A stretch of DNA of 64,000 nucleotides from Massilia sp. Root418 (GCF_001425265.1 NZ_LMEC01000025.1:124305-188304); one strand, 5' to 3'; shown: positions 50,706-60,785, counted from the first letter of the stretch. Made by a program: numbers and translations. The notes: generated from the letters alone by a model not told the origin.

Positions 50706-53700
50706 TGGCTGAAATAACTGCTCCCGATTCCGGTCCCGGCGGCGCTGACGGTGCGGGCACCCCGCCCGGGGGCGCCAGGCCGCCGCGCCGCTGGCTGCGC
50801 CGCACGCTGATCGGCCTGGGCGCGCTGTTCGTGCTGCTGGCCGGCCTGGTCTGGCTGCTGGGCCGCGAGTCCACCCTGCAGCAGATCGTGCAGCGGGTGG
50901 CCAGCGCCAGCGGCGGGCAGATCACCGCAACCGGCGTCACCGGTTCGCTGTATGGCCGCATGCATATCGACCGCATCGTGCACCGCACGCCGGAAAGCGT
51001 GCTGACGGCGGACGACATCACCATCGACTGGTCGCCGCTGCAGTACTTCAGCGAAGGCATCGCCATCAGCGAGCTGCACGTCGCCAGCGCCGTGTCGCAA
51101 ACGCTGAAACAGGGCGAGCCGGCCAAGCTGCCCGAAACGCTGGCGCCGCCCTTCCGCCTCAGCGTGGCCGACGCCCGGCTCGACAAACTCACGCTGCTGG
51201 GCGCCGCCGGCACCGGGGCCGGCACCGTCATCAGCGCCATCCGCCTCAAGCTGGAAGGCGACAGCAAGGCCTGGCGCGTGCGCGGCGCCAGCGCCATGAC
51301 GCCCATCGGCCGCGCGGCGCTGGACGGCAGCATCGGCGCGCAGCGCCCCTTCGCGCTGGACGCCAAGGCCAGCCTGACCCAGACCACCGGCATCCCGGCC
51401 GGCGCCAAACCGGCCCAGCTTGCACTGGCGGCCGGCGGCAGCCTGGCGCTGGTGGAACTGGCCGCGCAAGGCACGTCGAGCAACGCCAATGGCGACGCGA
51501 AATTAACCCTGGCCCCATTTGATCCCATCATCCTGCGCACGGCCGACATCAACGGGCGCGGCATCAATCCGGCGCTGTTCAATCCGGCCTGGCCGCAGGC
51601 CGACCTGAGCATGCAGGTGCAGGCCAGGATCGCGCCCAACCAGGCGGTGAGCGGCAAGCTGTCGGTGCTGAACCAGGGCGCATCCGGGCCGCTCGACCAG
51701 CACCGCATTCCGCTGCATGCCGTCAGCGGCCTGCTGGGCGGCACGCTCACCGCCACCACCATCGACCAGGTGCTGGTGGACCTCGGCGCGGCCGGCAAGT
51801 TCACCGGCGGCGGCCGCGTGCAGCGGCTGGACATCGATGGCGGCGTGGATGCCGCCACCTTCCAGCTGCATACCGACCGCCTGGACCTGCGCGCCATCCA
51901 CGGCGCCATCAACAGTACAAAAATCGCCGGCGACATCGCCCTGGGCAGCACCGGCAAAACGCAAACGCTGACCGTCAGCCTGGCGCAAGCCGGCCTGCAC
52001 CTGGAAGCACAGGCCACGCTGGCCGACGCCCTGCTGCGCCTCAAGCAGGCCCGCCTCAGCGTGGGTAAGGGCAGCATCAACGTCAACGGTGAAGCCAGCC
52101 TGAAAGACCAGCAAGCGTTCAAGGCCGGCGCCACCCTGGCGCGCTTCGATCCGTCCGCGCTGGGCGCGCTGCCGGCGGCGGACCTGAACGGCGAGATCAA
52201 CGCGGCCGGCAAGCTGGCGCCGGCATGGCAGGTGGCGGCGGACTTCAAGCTGGCCGGCAGCCGTTTGCTGGGCCAGCCGCTGTCCGGCGCCGGCAAGCTG
52301 CAGGCGGATGCGGCGCGCCTGAGCGGCGTGGACGCCAGGCTGGCGCTGGGCCAGAACACGCTGGACGTCAAGGGCGGCTTCGGCGCGCCGGGCGAGCGCC
52401 TGGCGTGGCGCGTGGATGCGCGCCAGCTGTCCGCGGTGGACAGCAGCCTGCTGGGCGCCCTGGCCGCCAGCGGCGTGGCCACCGGTACCTATGCCGCGCC
52501 GCGCAGCAGCTTCGACGCGGACGCCAAAGGCCTCGGCCTGGTGCAGGGCCAGGGCCAGGGCGGCGCCAGGCGCCCCGCGCCGGACAGCGCGCTGCACGCG
52601 GCCGGCGAAGTCTGGCTGGCCGGGAAGAACGCCGAGCTGAAAGTGTCGGGCAGCGCGCAGCGCTTCAACCCGGCCGCGTTCGGCCCCTACACGGCCGGCA
52701 GCATCAATGCGGATTTCAGCGGCAGCGGCAGGCTGGCCGCCGACTGGCGCGCCGCGCTGGACCTGAAGCTGCAGCCGTCCACGCTGTCCGGCGCGGCGCT
52801 GTCGGGCTACGCCAGATTGGCGGCCGACCGCAGCCGCATCGACAATGCCGACATCGATTTGCACCTCGGCGCCAACAGCCTGCAAGCGAAGGGCGGCTTC
52901 GGCAACGCGCGCGACCGGCTGGACTGGAAGCTGGACGCGCCGCAGCTCAACACCCTGGGCGCGGGCTTCGGTGGCGTGCTGCGCGGCAGCGGCACGCTGA
53001 CCGGCACCATGGCGCAGCCCGCGCTGAGCTTCAGCATGGATGGCGCCAGCCTGCGCCTGTTCACGGCGCACCAGATCAAGAGCATCAAGGCCAGCGCCAG
53101 CATCGGCACCGGCGCGGGCGGCGCCGATCCACTCACCAGCGAGGTGGAACTGGCGGGCTATGTGTCGCCCGGCCTCACCATCGACAAGGCGCGCTTCCAG
53201 TCCAGCGGCACCCGCGCCGCGCACACCCTGCAGCTCAGCGCCAGCAATCCGCAATTCGACGCGCTGGTCAAGGTCCACGGCGGCAGCAGCGGCGCCGGCT
53301 CCGGCGGCAGCATTGCCGACGACAGCGTCTGGACCGGCACCATCGACACGCTGCAGAACAAGGGCCGCTACGCCCTCGCCCTGCAGGCGCCAGCAACGCT
53401 ACGCATCGCCGGCGCGGCGGGCGGCGGCGCGGCCAGCCTGGCCAGGCCCGAGCAGCTGTCGCTGTCGAGCGCCGTGATCAAGCTCCCGGACGGCAGCATC
53501 CGCATCGACTCGCTGGAGAAGAACGGGCCGCGCTGGCGCAGCAAGGGATCCGCTGCCGGCGTGCCGGCCAGCTACCTGGCGCAGCTGTCGGAGCTGTGGC
53601 GAGACAACGTGGTGAGCGATCTCACGCTGGGCGCCGCGTGGGCGCTGGACCTGCAAGCGGCACCCGCAGCGGCGCTGCCCGCTGCCGCAGCGAGCAGGCC

Positions 53701-55270
53701 CGCCCCGGCCGCCGGCACGGCTCCAGCGCCGGCCGCGGCGCCGGGCATCGCCAGCATTGAAGGCATGCTGCGCGTCTACCGCGAAGCCGGCGACATCACC
53801 GTCACCAGCGGCGACAAGCCCATCGCCCTCGGCCTGCGCCAGTTCGAATTGCGCGCCGACGTGGCCGGCGGCGCCCTGCGCACCCAGCTCAATCTGGACG
53901 GCACGCGCGCCGGCCAGGCCCGCATCGACGCCACCGCCCAGCTGCAGAACGGCCACGTCGCCAACAGCAGCCCGCTGGCCATGACCGGCAGCGTCAACAT
54001 GCCCTCCATCGCCTGGCTGGCGCCGCTGTCCGGCGTGTTCGGGCTGGAGCTGGACGGCGCCCTGAAAGTGTCCGCCACCGGCAGCGGCACCATTGCCGAC
54101 CCCGTGCTGAACGGCGACATCAACGGCGACAAGCTGGTGGTCAACTGGGCCGAGCAGGGCATCAAGCTGCGCAACGGCCAGCTGCAAGCACGGCTGGCGG
54201 GCGACCAGCTCAACCTGCAGAAGCTATCCTTCGACGGCGAACAAGGCCGCGCCCAGGCCGACGGCTGGGTCAAGCTGGCCAACGCGGAGGCCACCATGCA
54301 GCTCAAGCTGGTGGCCGACAAGCTGCTGGTGCTGGCCCGCCCCGACCGCACCCTGGCCGTGACCGGCCAGGCCACGCTGGTGCGCGACCAGAAGCACTTC
54401 CAGCTGGACGGCAAAGTGCAAGCCGACCGCGCCCGCATCGAGCTCGGTTCGGAAAACAGCCCCACCATCAGCGACGACGTGGTGGTGCTGGGACGCGGCA
54501 AGCCGCCCGGCAAGGTGGCGGCGGTGCAGTCCATGCCGCTCAACGTGGACCTGGAAGCGGACCTCGGCAAGGACTTCCACCTGAAAGGCAAGGGCCTGGA
54601 CGCCGACCTGGCCGGCACCGTCCGCCTGCGCATTGCAGACCGCCGCCCACCGCGCGTGACCGGCAGCATCCGCGTGGACAACGGCACCTACCGCGCCTAC
54701 GGCCAGAATCTCAGCATTGAACGCGGCGTGCTCAATTTCACCGGCGCCTACGACAACCCCGGCCTCAACATCCTGGCAGTACGCAAGCGTCCCGAAGGCG
54801 AGCAGCTGAGCGAGACCAACGTGGAAGCCGGCGTGGAAGTGCGCGGCACCGCGCTGGCGCCGCAGGCCAAACTGGTGTCCACGCCCTCGGTGCCGGACAG
54901 CGACAAGCTGTCCTGGCTGGTGCTCGGCCACGGCATCGCGGACGCCGGCGGCAATGAAATGGCGCTGCTGGGCACCGCGGCCGGGGCGCTCTTCGGCGGC
55001 AGCGGCGGCGGCATCGCCAGCAAGCTGGGACTGGACGAACTGGGCGTGGGCCAGGCGGCCGGCAGCTCGCAGGCCAAGGGGCTGGAGAATACGGTGGTCA
55101 CGGTCGGCAAGCGGCTGTCGTCGCGCGCCTACCTCAGCTTCGAGCAGGGCGCGGGCACGGCCACCAGCCTGGTCAAGCTGCGCTACAAGCTCAATCCGCG
55201 CATCACGCTGCAGTTCCAGACCGGCACCAACAACGCGCTCGACGTGCTGTACACCTGGGCCTTCGACTAG
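50705..55270 (+). CDS. tamB: Translocation and assembly module protein TamB (AsmA/bridge-like lipid-transfer family)
   Basis: A 1521-residue inner-membrane anchored protein spanning the periplasm. One N-terminal membrane helix (LIGLGALFVLLAGLVWLLG, about residues 34-52) is followed by a very long beta-taco region of repeating strands and the conserved C-terminal TamB/DUF490 domain (from about residue 1150: VTGSIRVDNGTYRAYGQNL, FTGAYDNPGLNILAVRKRP, SVPDSDKLSWLVLGHG, TWAFD end). It starts at ATG 50705, overlapping the tamA stop (TGATG), so the two are translationally coupled. Function as in tamA. Confidence 0.94.
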   Translation: MAEITAPDSGPGGADGAGTPPGGARPPRRWLRRTLIGLGALFVLLAGLVWLLGRESTLQQIVQRVASASGGQITATGVTGSLYGRMHIDRIVHRTPESVLTADDITIDWSPLQYFSEGIAISELHVASAVSQTLKQGEPAKLPETLAPPFRLSVADARLDKLTLLGAAGTGAGTVISAIRLKLEGDSKAWRVRGASAMTPIGRAALDGSIGAQRPFALDAKASLTQTTGIPAGAKPAQLALAAGGSLALVELAAQGTSSNANGDAKLTLAPFDPIILRTADINGRGINPALFNPAWPQADLSMQVQARIAPNQAVSGKLSVLNQGASGPLDQHRIPLHAVSGLLGGTLTATTIDQVLVDLGAAGKFTGGGRVQRLDIDGGVDAATFQLHTDRLDLRAIHGAINSTKIAGDIALGSTGKTQTLTVSLAQAGLHLEAQATLADALLRLKQARLSVGKGSINVNGEASLKDQQAFKAGATLARFDPSALGALPAADLNGEINAAGKLAPAWQVAADFKLAGSRLLGQPLSGAGKLQADAARLSGVDARLALGQNTLDVKGGFGAPGERLAWRVDARQLSAVDSSLLGALAASGVATGTYAAPRSSFDADAKGLGLVQGQGQGGARRPAPDSALHAAGEVWLAGKNAELKVSGSAQRFNPAAFGPYTAGSINADFSGSGRLAADWRAALDLKLQPSTLSGAALSGYARLAADRSRIDNADIDLHLGANSLQAKGGFGNARDRLDWKLDAPQLNTLGAGFGGVLRGSGTLTGTMAQPALSFSMDGASLRLFTAHQIKSIKASASIGTGAGGADPLTSEVELAGYVSPGLTIDKARFQSSGTRAAHTLQLSASNPQFDALVKVHGGSSGAGSGGSIADDSVWTGTIDTLQNKGRYALALQAPATLRIAGAAGGGAASLARPEQLSLSSAVIKLPDGSIRIDSLEKNGPRWRSKGSAAGVPASYLAQLSELWRDNVVSDLTLGAAWALDLQAAPAAALPAAAASRPAPAAGTAPAPAAAPGIASIEGMLRVYREAGDITVTSGDKPIALGLRQFELRADVAGGALRTQLNLDGTRAGQARIDATAQLQNGHVANSSPLAMTGSVNMPSIAWLAPLSGVFGLELDGALKVSATGSGTIADPVLNGDINGDKLVVNWAEQGIKLRNGQLQARLAGDQLNLQKLSFDGEQGRAQADGWVKLANAEATMQLKLVADKLLVLARPDRTLAVTGQATLVRDQKHFQLDGKVQADRARIELGSENSPTISDDVVVLGRGKPPGKVAAVQSMPLNVDLEADLGKDFHLKGKGLDADLAGTVRLRIADRRPPRVTGSIRVDNGTYRAYGQNLSIERGVLNFTGAYDNPGLNILAVRKRPEGEQLSETNVEAGVEVRGTALAPQAKLVSTPSVPDSDKLSWLVLGHGIADAGGNEMALLGTAAGALFGGSGGGIASKLGLDELGVGQAAGSSQAKGLENTVVTVGKRLSSRAYLSFEQGAGTATSLVKLRYKLNPRITLQFQTGTNNALDVLYTWAFD

Positions 55271-55287
55271 CGGCTCAGGGCTGAGGA

Positions 55288-55434
55288 TTAGCTGGGATTG
55301 TGGTCCGGCACCGGATCGTCCTGCGGCACGGGCGGATTCGGGTGGTGGGGATGGAACGGCACGGGTTCCGGCATCGGGTCATCCACCGGAGCCGGGTCGG
55401 GTGCGCGGTGGGCTTGGATGAAATCTGGGGCCAT
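55288..55434 (-). CDS. Very small Pro/Asp/His-rich hypothetical protein
   Basis: A 48-residue frame beginning MAPDFIQAHRAPDPAPVDDP and made largely of Pro, Asp and His with two similar DDP segments (VDDPMPEPVP and QDDPVPDHNP). GGAG (on the minus strand, about 55441-55444) stands six to seven bases before the ATG. The Pro-rich style recalls the gene at 43208-43459. There is no known domain. The frame and ribosome site support it, but coding status needs transcript or proteomic evidence. Confidence 0.45.
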   Translation of the reverse strand: MAPDFIQAHRAPDPAPVDDPMPEPVPFHPHHPNPPVPQDDPVPDHNPS

Positions 55435-55495
55435 GGTTCACTCCGAGGTAAACAATGGCCCCATTCTACGCCCCCTCGCGGGGGCGCTCCGTTCC

Positions 55496-57979
55496 TTACG
55501 GCTTGGCTGACTTCACATATTTGTCCAGCCAGCTGTTGGTTTCATACAGCATGTGCATGATGGACTCGCGCGCGCGGTAGGCGTGCGATTCGTTCGGCAG
55601 CATCACCAGGCGCGCCGTACCGCCCAGGCCCTTCACCGCCTGGAACATGCGCTCGCTCTGGATCGGGAAAGTGCCGGGATTGTTGTCGTCGGCGCCGTGT
55701 ATCATCAGCAGCGCGTCCTTGATCTTGTCCGCGTTGTTAAACGGCGACATGGCCTGGTACACATCCTGCGCCTTCCAGAACGGCCGGTCTTCGGACTGGA
55801 AGCCGAACGGCGTGAGCGTGCGGTTGTAGGCACCGCTGCGCGCGATGCCGGCCTTGAACAGGCGCGTGTGCGCCAGCAGGTTGCCGGTCATGAAGGCGCC
55901 GTAGGAATGGCCGCCGATGGCGATGCGGTGGCGCTCGGCCACGCCGCGCCGCACCACCTCGTCCACCGCCGCTTCCGCGTCCGCCACCAGCTGCGGCAGA
56001 TAGGTGTCGTTCGGTTCCTGCTCGCCCTGGCCCACGATGGGGAAGGAAGGATTGTCCAGCACCGCGTAGCCCATGGCCAGGAAGGCCGCCGGGCCCCAGT
56101 AGCTCACGGCGTTGAACTTGTACGGCGAACCGGTGGTCTGGCTGGCCGCTTCGGCCGACTTGAACTCCTGCGGGTAGGCCCACATCAGCATCGGCAGCGG
56201 GCCGTCGCGCTTGGCGTCGTACTTGGGCGGCAGCAGCAGCGTCGCGGTCAGGTCCACGCCATCCTTGCGCTTGTAGCGGATCTGCTCTTTCTGCACGTCC
56301 TTCAACTGCGGCAGCGGATGCGGGAAATGCGTCAGCGCGGTCAGCTGGGCGTCGCCCTGCTGCGCCAGGTTGCGCACGTAGTAGTTCGGGCGCTCGGTCG
56401 GCGATTCGCGCGTGGACAGCAGCTTGCTGCCGTCTTCGTCCAGCACCGCCACCACGTTCTCGTAGTATGGCGCGGCGCTCTGGAACAGGCGCTCCTTCTT
56501 CTTGGTCGACAGGTTCAGGCGGTCGATGAAGGGGCGGTCGCCTTCCGGCGAGGCGCCCGGGCCGTCCAGCAGGATGGCGTTGTCGGCGCTGATCAGCAGG
56601 CGCGGCAAGCCGGCCGCGTCGGCGCGCATCACCGGCGAGCCGGGCGCGTTGTAGCGGTCCTCTGCGGAGCCGGCGTAGATCAGCTCAGGCGCGGCGTCCG
56701 GCTGGTCCGGCGCGATCTTCCACTGCTTCACGGCGCGCGTCTTGTACCAGCGCTCGTTGAGCAGGGCCACGTCGCCGCGGCCCCAGGCGATGCCCGCGTA
56801 GCGCGAACCCAGCTTGGCCAGCACAGTGGGCTGGGCCGTGAACGGCGCCGCTTGCGTGTAGACGATGTCGCGGACCTCGGCCGCCCTGGCCGGGTCGCCG
56901 CCGTCCTGGGCTTCGGCCCACACCAGCGTGGCCGGTGCATCGACGCGCCAGTTGATGTTGCGCTGGCCCGGCGGCACGGCGTCGTTCCCCGGCGGCAGGC
57001 CTTCGCGCAGCGGCAGCGTGGCCACGGTGTGCAGCAGCTTGCCGTCCAGCTCACGCACTTCCACGTGCTCGCCGAAACTCGACACCGGCACGATGTAGGA
57101 GTACGGGCGGGCGATGCTGGACGTGAGCAGGTATTTGCCGCCCGGCGCCAGCGCGGCGCGCGAATACTGGCCCGGCTTGCCGATCAGGCGCGTCTTGCCC
57201 GACAGGTCCACCAGCGCCAGCTGGGAGGTGATGTAGTGTTCGAAAAGCTTGGCGTCATCCTCGTTCTTCAGCAGGTCCGGGTAGGTGCGGATCAGGCGCG
57301 TGCCGGCGCCGGGCTGGCTGTCCTGGGTGGCGGGGCCGGCGGGAATGCCGGCGGCCTGCGGCGCCGGGCCCTGGCCGGCGGGGCGCAGCTGCACCAGCAG
57401 GCCCTTGCCGTCCGGCTGCCACTGGAAGCCGCGGCTGAACACCACCGACAGCGGCTGCGACGCCAGCTTCTTCGCGCTGCGGGCGGCCACGTCCACCAGC
57501 CACAGCTCCACGCCGGCGCCCTTGCCGGCGTTTTTGCCCGCGCCGTTGCCCGCCTCGTCGCCGTAGGCAGTATGCGTGAAGGCCAGGTAGCGCTGGTCCG
57601 GCGACCACGCCAGGTCGGTCACGCGCAGGTTCTTCGGCAGGCCGGCGATGCTGCTTTCCTTCTGGGTGCCGATGTCGAGCAGGGTCAGGCCGGTGCCGAA
57701 GGAGAAGCGGCTGGCGGCATAGGTGCGCGGATTGACGCGCAGGCCGGCCAGCTTCAGTTCCGGCTGCGCCACTTCGGCGATGCCGGGCAGCGCGGGCTGG
57801 GCCACCAGCACGGCCAGGTTGCGTTTCGGGCTGAGGTTCAGTACCGGCGCGCGCGGTGCGTCGACAATGGCTTGCAGCGGCGCGGGAGGCAGCGCGTAGC
57901 CGCCGGTTTGGGCGCCGGCCAGCGGCGAGGCAGCCATCAGGCCGAGGGCCAGCGGCAGCAGGGAATTACGTACGGTCAT
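55496..57979 (-). CDS. Exported S9-family prolyl-oligopeptidase-like serine peptidase
   Basis: An 827-residue secreted peptidase. The signal peptide ends near residue 24 (LAGAQ). A beta-propeller (about residues 30-570; LAWSPDQRYLAFTHTAYGD, GFQWQPDGKGLLVQLRP) gates an alpha/beta hydrolase domain (from about 590). The triad is Ser in GGHSYGAFMTGNLLAH, Asp in IHGADDNNPGTFP and His in NESHAYRARESI. The glutamyl-endopeptidase/acylaminoacyl-peptidase branch is the nearest fit. It should degrade peptides in the periplasm. Monocistronic; the GC-rich hairpin after it (55470-55485) lacks a T tract. Confidence 0.92.
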   Translation of the reverse strand: MTVRNSLLPLALGLMAASPLAGAQTGGYALPPAPLQAIVDAPRAPVLNLSPKRNLAVLVAQPALPGIAEVAQPELKLAGLRVNPRTYAASRFSFGTGLTLLDIGTQKESSIAGLPKNLRVTDLAWSPDQRYLAFTHTAYGDEAGNGAGKNAGKGAGVELWLVDVAARSAKKLASQPLSVVFSRGFQWQPDGKGLLVQLRPAGQGPAPQAAGIPAGPATQDSQPGAGTRLIRTYPDLLKNEDDAKLFEHYITSQLALVDLSGKTRLIGKPGQYSRAALAPGGKYLLTSSIARPYSYIVPVSSFGEHVEVRELDGKLLHTVATLPLREGLPPGNDAVPPGQRNINWRVDAPATLVWAEAQDGGDPARAAEVRDIVYTQAAPFTAQPTVLAKLGSRYAGIAWGRGDVALLNERWYKTRAVKQWKIAPDQPDAAPELIYAGSAEDRYNAPGSPVMRADAAGLPRLLISADNAILLDGPGASPEGDRPFIDRLNLSTKKKERLFQSAAPYYENVVAVLDEDGSKLLSTRESPTERPNYYVRNLAQQGDAQLTALTHFPHPLPQLKDVQKEQIRYKRKDGVDLTATLLLPPKYDAKRDGPLPMLMWAYPQEFKSAEAASQTTGSPYKFNAVSYWGPAAFLAMGYAVLDNPSFPIVGQGEQEPNDTYLPQLVADAEAAVDEVVRRGVAERHRIAIGGHSYGAFMTGNLLAHTRLFKAGIARSGAYNRTLTPFGFQSEDRPFWKAQDVYQAMSPFNNADKIKDALLMIHGADDNNPGTFPIQSERMFQAVKGLGGTARLVMLPNESHAYRARESIMHMLYETNSWLDKYVKSAKP

Positions 57980-58128
57980 TGTTATCTCGTGGATAAGTCA
58001 GAGGACCAAACATATTGCTTACTGAAAACTTGAAAGTCAATCAGCGGCATGTATCGATTTGTCGCACAGGTGGGTGGCGCGCGGCCCTTGCTTTACAATC
58101 GAGCTTTTGCGCGCCGAGAAGAACCGAT

Positions 58129-58662
58129 ATGGAAATGACCACGATAGCCCTGCTTGTCCTGATCCCGCTGCTGGTATGGCGCATCTATTCGCGCATCAAA
58201 AGCATGCTGAAACGGCAGGAATCGCTGGTCTGGCGGCACTGGCTGTCCGCCGTGGCCTTCCCGGTGCTGCTGGCGTGGCTGGCGCTGTCCATGCTGGACA
58301 ACGTGCTGGGCCTGTCCTGCCTGGCGGCGGGCGCCCTGGGCGGCGCCTGGCTGGGCGTGTTCGGCCTGAAGGGCACGCGCTTCGAAAGCATCGGCAAGCG
58401 CTATTTCTTCACCCCGAACCTGCGCATCGGCATCACCGTGTTCATGCTGTTCGCCGCGCGCATGCTGTACCGCGGCCTGGAGCTGTACATGATCAGCCGG
58501 GTCGAGACGCCCAACCTGATGTCGCAGACCGAATTCGTGCAAAGCCCGGCCACCACGGTGGTACTGGGCCTGGTGGCGGGCTACTGCGCCGCCTTCTCGA
58601 TCGGCATGATACGCTGGCGCCGCACGCAGCAGCCGCTGCCCGGGCCGGAAGAGCTGAACTGA
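58129..58662 (+). CDS. Membrane protein, CcdC/DUF1453-like
   Basis: A 177-residue polytopic membrane protein. Helices lie at TIALLVLIPLLVWRIYSRI, WLSAVAFPVLLAWLALS, LSCLAAGALGGAWLGVFGL, NLRIGITVFMLFAARMLYRG and VVLGLVAGYCAAFSIGM. The Y-x-R/K-I-x-S-x-L first helix end and GTRFES motif resemble DUF1453/CcdC-type proteins, but this is tentative. ATG at 58129 (GATATGGAA) follows GAGAAGAA; the longer open frame from 58015 is not hydrophobic. Convergent with the epimerase gene, 1 bp apart. Function unknown. Confidence 0.72.
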   Translation: MEMTTIALLVLIPLLVWRIYSRIKSMLKRQESLVWRHWLSAVAFPVLLAWLALSMLDNVLGLSCLAAGALGGAWLGVFGLKGTRFESIGKRYFFTPNLRIGITVFMLFAARMLYRGLELYMISRVETPNLMSQTEFVQSPATTVVLGLVAGYCAAFSIGMIRWRRTQQPLPGPEELN

Positions 58663-58663
58663 T

Positions 58664-60148
58664 CTACTTTGCCAGCAGCGCGGCCAGCGCGCCGCGCAGC
58701 GCCGGATAGCGGAACTGGAAGCCTTCCTCCAGCAGCCGCACCGGCGCCACCGTTTGCCCCTCCAGCAGCAAATCCGCCTGTTCCCCCAGCAGCAGCCGCA
58801 CCGGCCAGCCCGGTGCCGGCACGAAGCACGGCCTGCCCAGCAGCGACGCTGCGGTGCGGCTGAATGCGGCCTGCGACACCTGCTCCGGCGCCGTGAAGTT
58901 GTAGGCTTCCCGCAGCGCGCCGCCTTCCGCATTGGTGCGCCACAGATGCGCCAGCGCGCGCAGCAGATCGTCCACGTGTATCCACGACATGCGCTGCCTG
59001 CCGCCGCCCATCGGCCCGCCCACGCCCAGCTTGATCGGCAACAGCATCGGCGCAAGCGCGCCCTGCTCCCCCAGCACCATGCCGAAGCGCATGCACGCCA
59101 CCTGCACGCCGTGCGCCTGCGCCGCCTGGGCGGCCGCCTCCCACTCCTGGCACAGCTGCGACATGAACACCGGCTGCGGCGGCGCGTGCTCCGCCAGCGG
59201 CGTGGTATCGCCCATGGCCTGCACGCCGTAGTAGCCGATGGCCGACGCCGACAGCATCAGGCGCGGCTTGTGCTCCGCCTTCCCGATCCACGCCACCACG
59301 CGCCCGGTCAGCGCCACCCGGCTGCGCCGCAGCGCCGCCTTGCGCGCCGCCGTCCAGCGCCAGCCCAGGATGCGCGCCCCCGCCAGGTTGATCACCACGT
59401 CGATGCGTTCCGACGGCGCCAGCGCGTCCATGCTGTCCACGCAGCGCACGGCGCCGTTGAACAGCCAGGCCGCCTGCTTCGGCGAGCGCGTGAGCACCGT
59501 GACCCGCTGCCCGTCCCTGAGCAGCGCGGCCACCAGGCGCTGGCCGATAAAGCCGGTGGCGCCGGTCACCAGCACGCTTTCCTTGCGCGCCCCGAAGACA
59601 AGCGCGCCGGCGCCATCGCCATCGGCGCGCGCGGCCGCGCGTTCCGCCCTGCCCAGCGCGGCGGCGGCCAGCGCATCGCGCACGCCGGACAGGCCCACGC
59701 CCACGCCGCACGCGGCCAGGAACACGCTCAGCCAGCCGTGCGTTTGCCACACCAGCGCGGTGGGCTGCGCCAGCCATGCCGGCGTATTGAGCGCCAGCAG
59801 CGCGATGAAGGCGCCGCCGTTCATCGCCAGCACGGTGTGCGTGACGCGCTCGGTGGCCGGCAGCAGGCGCGTCCTGTCCTCCACCACGAAGTCCCACAGC
59901 GTGAGCACGATCTCCACGCCGAACACCGCCAGCAGCGCCAGCGCCCACATGCCGTGCCACGCCCAGGCCGACAGGCCAAGAAACAGCACGCTGTAGATCA
60001 GCGCCCGCACGGCGTGGATACCCAGCTCCCGGCGCGCGGACGCGCGCTGCGGCAGCGCTTCGGTCAGCTCGTGGTGGTACAGCGTATCGAACGCGCCCAG
60101 CGCGCCCTGCGCGGCCATCAATTGCAGCGCCAGTTTGTGCGTGCTCAT
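58664..60148 (-). CDS. TIGR01777-type epimerase/SDR fused to an N-terminal membrane domain
   Basis: A 494-residue protein. Residues 1 to about 170 hold four hydrophobic helices (ALIYSVLFLGLSAWAWH, ALALLAVFGVEIVLTLW, AMNGGAFIALLALNT, GWLSVFLAACGVGVGLS), and the rest is an extended-SDR epimerase of the TIGR01777 family: VLVTGATGFIGQRLVAALLR, VINLAGARILGWRW, MLSASAIGYYG and the MSWIHVDDL loop. Reaction unknown; TIGR01777 proteins are linked to division inhibition (SulA-like) only by old naming. It overlaps the DUF4166 gene by 4 nt (60145-60148). Confidence 0.88.
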   Translation of the reverse strand: MSTHKLALQLMAAQGALGAFDTLYHHELTEALPQRASARRELGIHAVRALIYSVLFLGLSAWAWHGMWALALLAVFGVEIVLTLWDFVVEDRTRLLPATERVTHTVLAMNGGAFIALLALNTPAWLAQPTALVWQTHGWLSVFLAACGVGVGLSGVRDALAAAALGRAERAAARADGDGAGALVFGARKESVLVTGATGFIGQRLVAALLRDGQRVTVLTRSPKQAAWLFNGAVRCVDSMDALAPSERIDVVINLAGARILGWRWTAARKAALRRSRVALTGRVVAWIGKAEHKPRLMLSASAIGYYGVQAMGDTTPLAEHAPPQPVFMSQLCQEWEAAAQAAQAHGVQVACMRFGMVLGEQGALAPMLLPIKLGVGGPMGGGRQRMSWIHVDDLLRALAHLWRTNAEGGALREAYNFTAPEQVSQAAFSRTAASLLGRPCFVPAPGWPVRLLLGEQADLLLEGQTVAPVRLLEEGFQFRYPALRGALAALLAK

Positions 60149-60783
60149 GCCGCCTCCCTTGTTGGTTCACGTTCCTGGAATACGCCAGCCTGCACAAAGG
60201 CGGTGCCGAACAGCGCATGGCGGATCTCGATGCGGATATCGAACTGGTTGGGCGCGTTGTTGCGGTGGCAGAGGAAAGTCTTGCCGGGCGTGAGCAGGGC
60301 GGGCAGCGGCATGCGCCAGCCCAGCACGTCCCAGAAATAGCCGTCGCTGGTGAAGTGCAGGTTGCCGTCCTCCACCCGCAGCAGCAGCTTCATGCCCAGC
60401 CCCATGCCGACGTACTCCAGCACCTCGCCCTGCTCGCTCTCGGCCATGTAGGAAGTGAACTGGATCGGCTTGCGCCCGCGCAGGCTGTAGATGCGCTGCT
60501 TGTAGATGTTGCGGCTGCCGTGCTTCGAATAGACCTGGATATCGACCGGCACGTCGGTGTCGCTGAACGGGATCAGTGCGCCCTGGATCAGCGGCCGCGT
60601 GAGATGGCCCAGCAGCTTGCCGAAGCGCGAAGCGCGCAGCTCACCCAGGCGGCCGTGGTACAGCAAAGGCTTGCCCGGTTCGGGATTCTTGTCAAAGCGG
60701 CGCTGGATATCGGGGTGCAGCTTGCTCCACTCGGCGCCCAGGACGCGCTTGAATAACTCGCCTTCGGATGGATGGGCCGCCAT
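60145..60783 (-). CDS. DUF4166 domain protein
   Basis: A 212-residue soluble protein covering the DUF4166 domain: FKRVLGAEWSKLHPDIQRRF at the N-terminus, YHGRLGELRASRFGKLLGHL, then the long middle RKPIQFTSYMAESEQGEVLE and the C-terminal FDIRIEIRHALFGTAFVQAG. The domain occurs mainly beside or fused to TIGR01777 epimerases; function unknown. It starts 2 bp after the GbsR stop and overlaps the next gene by 4 nt, so the three genes are one operon. Confidence 0.88.
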   Translation of the reverse strand: MAAHPSEGELFKRVLGAEWSKLHPDIQRRFDKNPEPGKPLLYHGRLGELRASRFGKLLGHLTRPLIQGALIPFSDTDVPVDIQVYSKHGSRNIYKQRIYSLRGRKPIQFTSYMAESEQGEVLEYVGMGLGMKLLLRVEDGNLHFTSDGYFWDVLGWRMPLPALLTPGKTFLCHRNNAPNQFDIRIEIRHALFGTAFVQAGVFQEREPTREAA

Positions 60784-60785
60784 GG

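Noticed and set aside
55470-55485. GCCCCC-TCGC-GGGGGC hairpin after the S9 peptidase as terminator
   Set aside because: It has a good stem but no T tract on the minus strand; it could stabilise the RNA end but is not supported as an intrinsic terminator.
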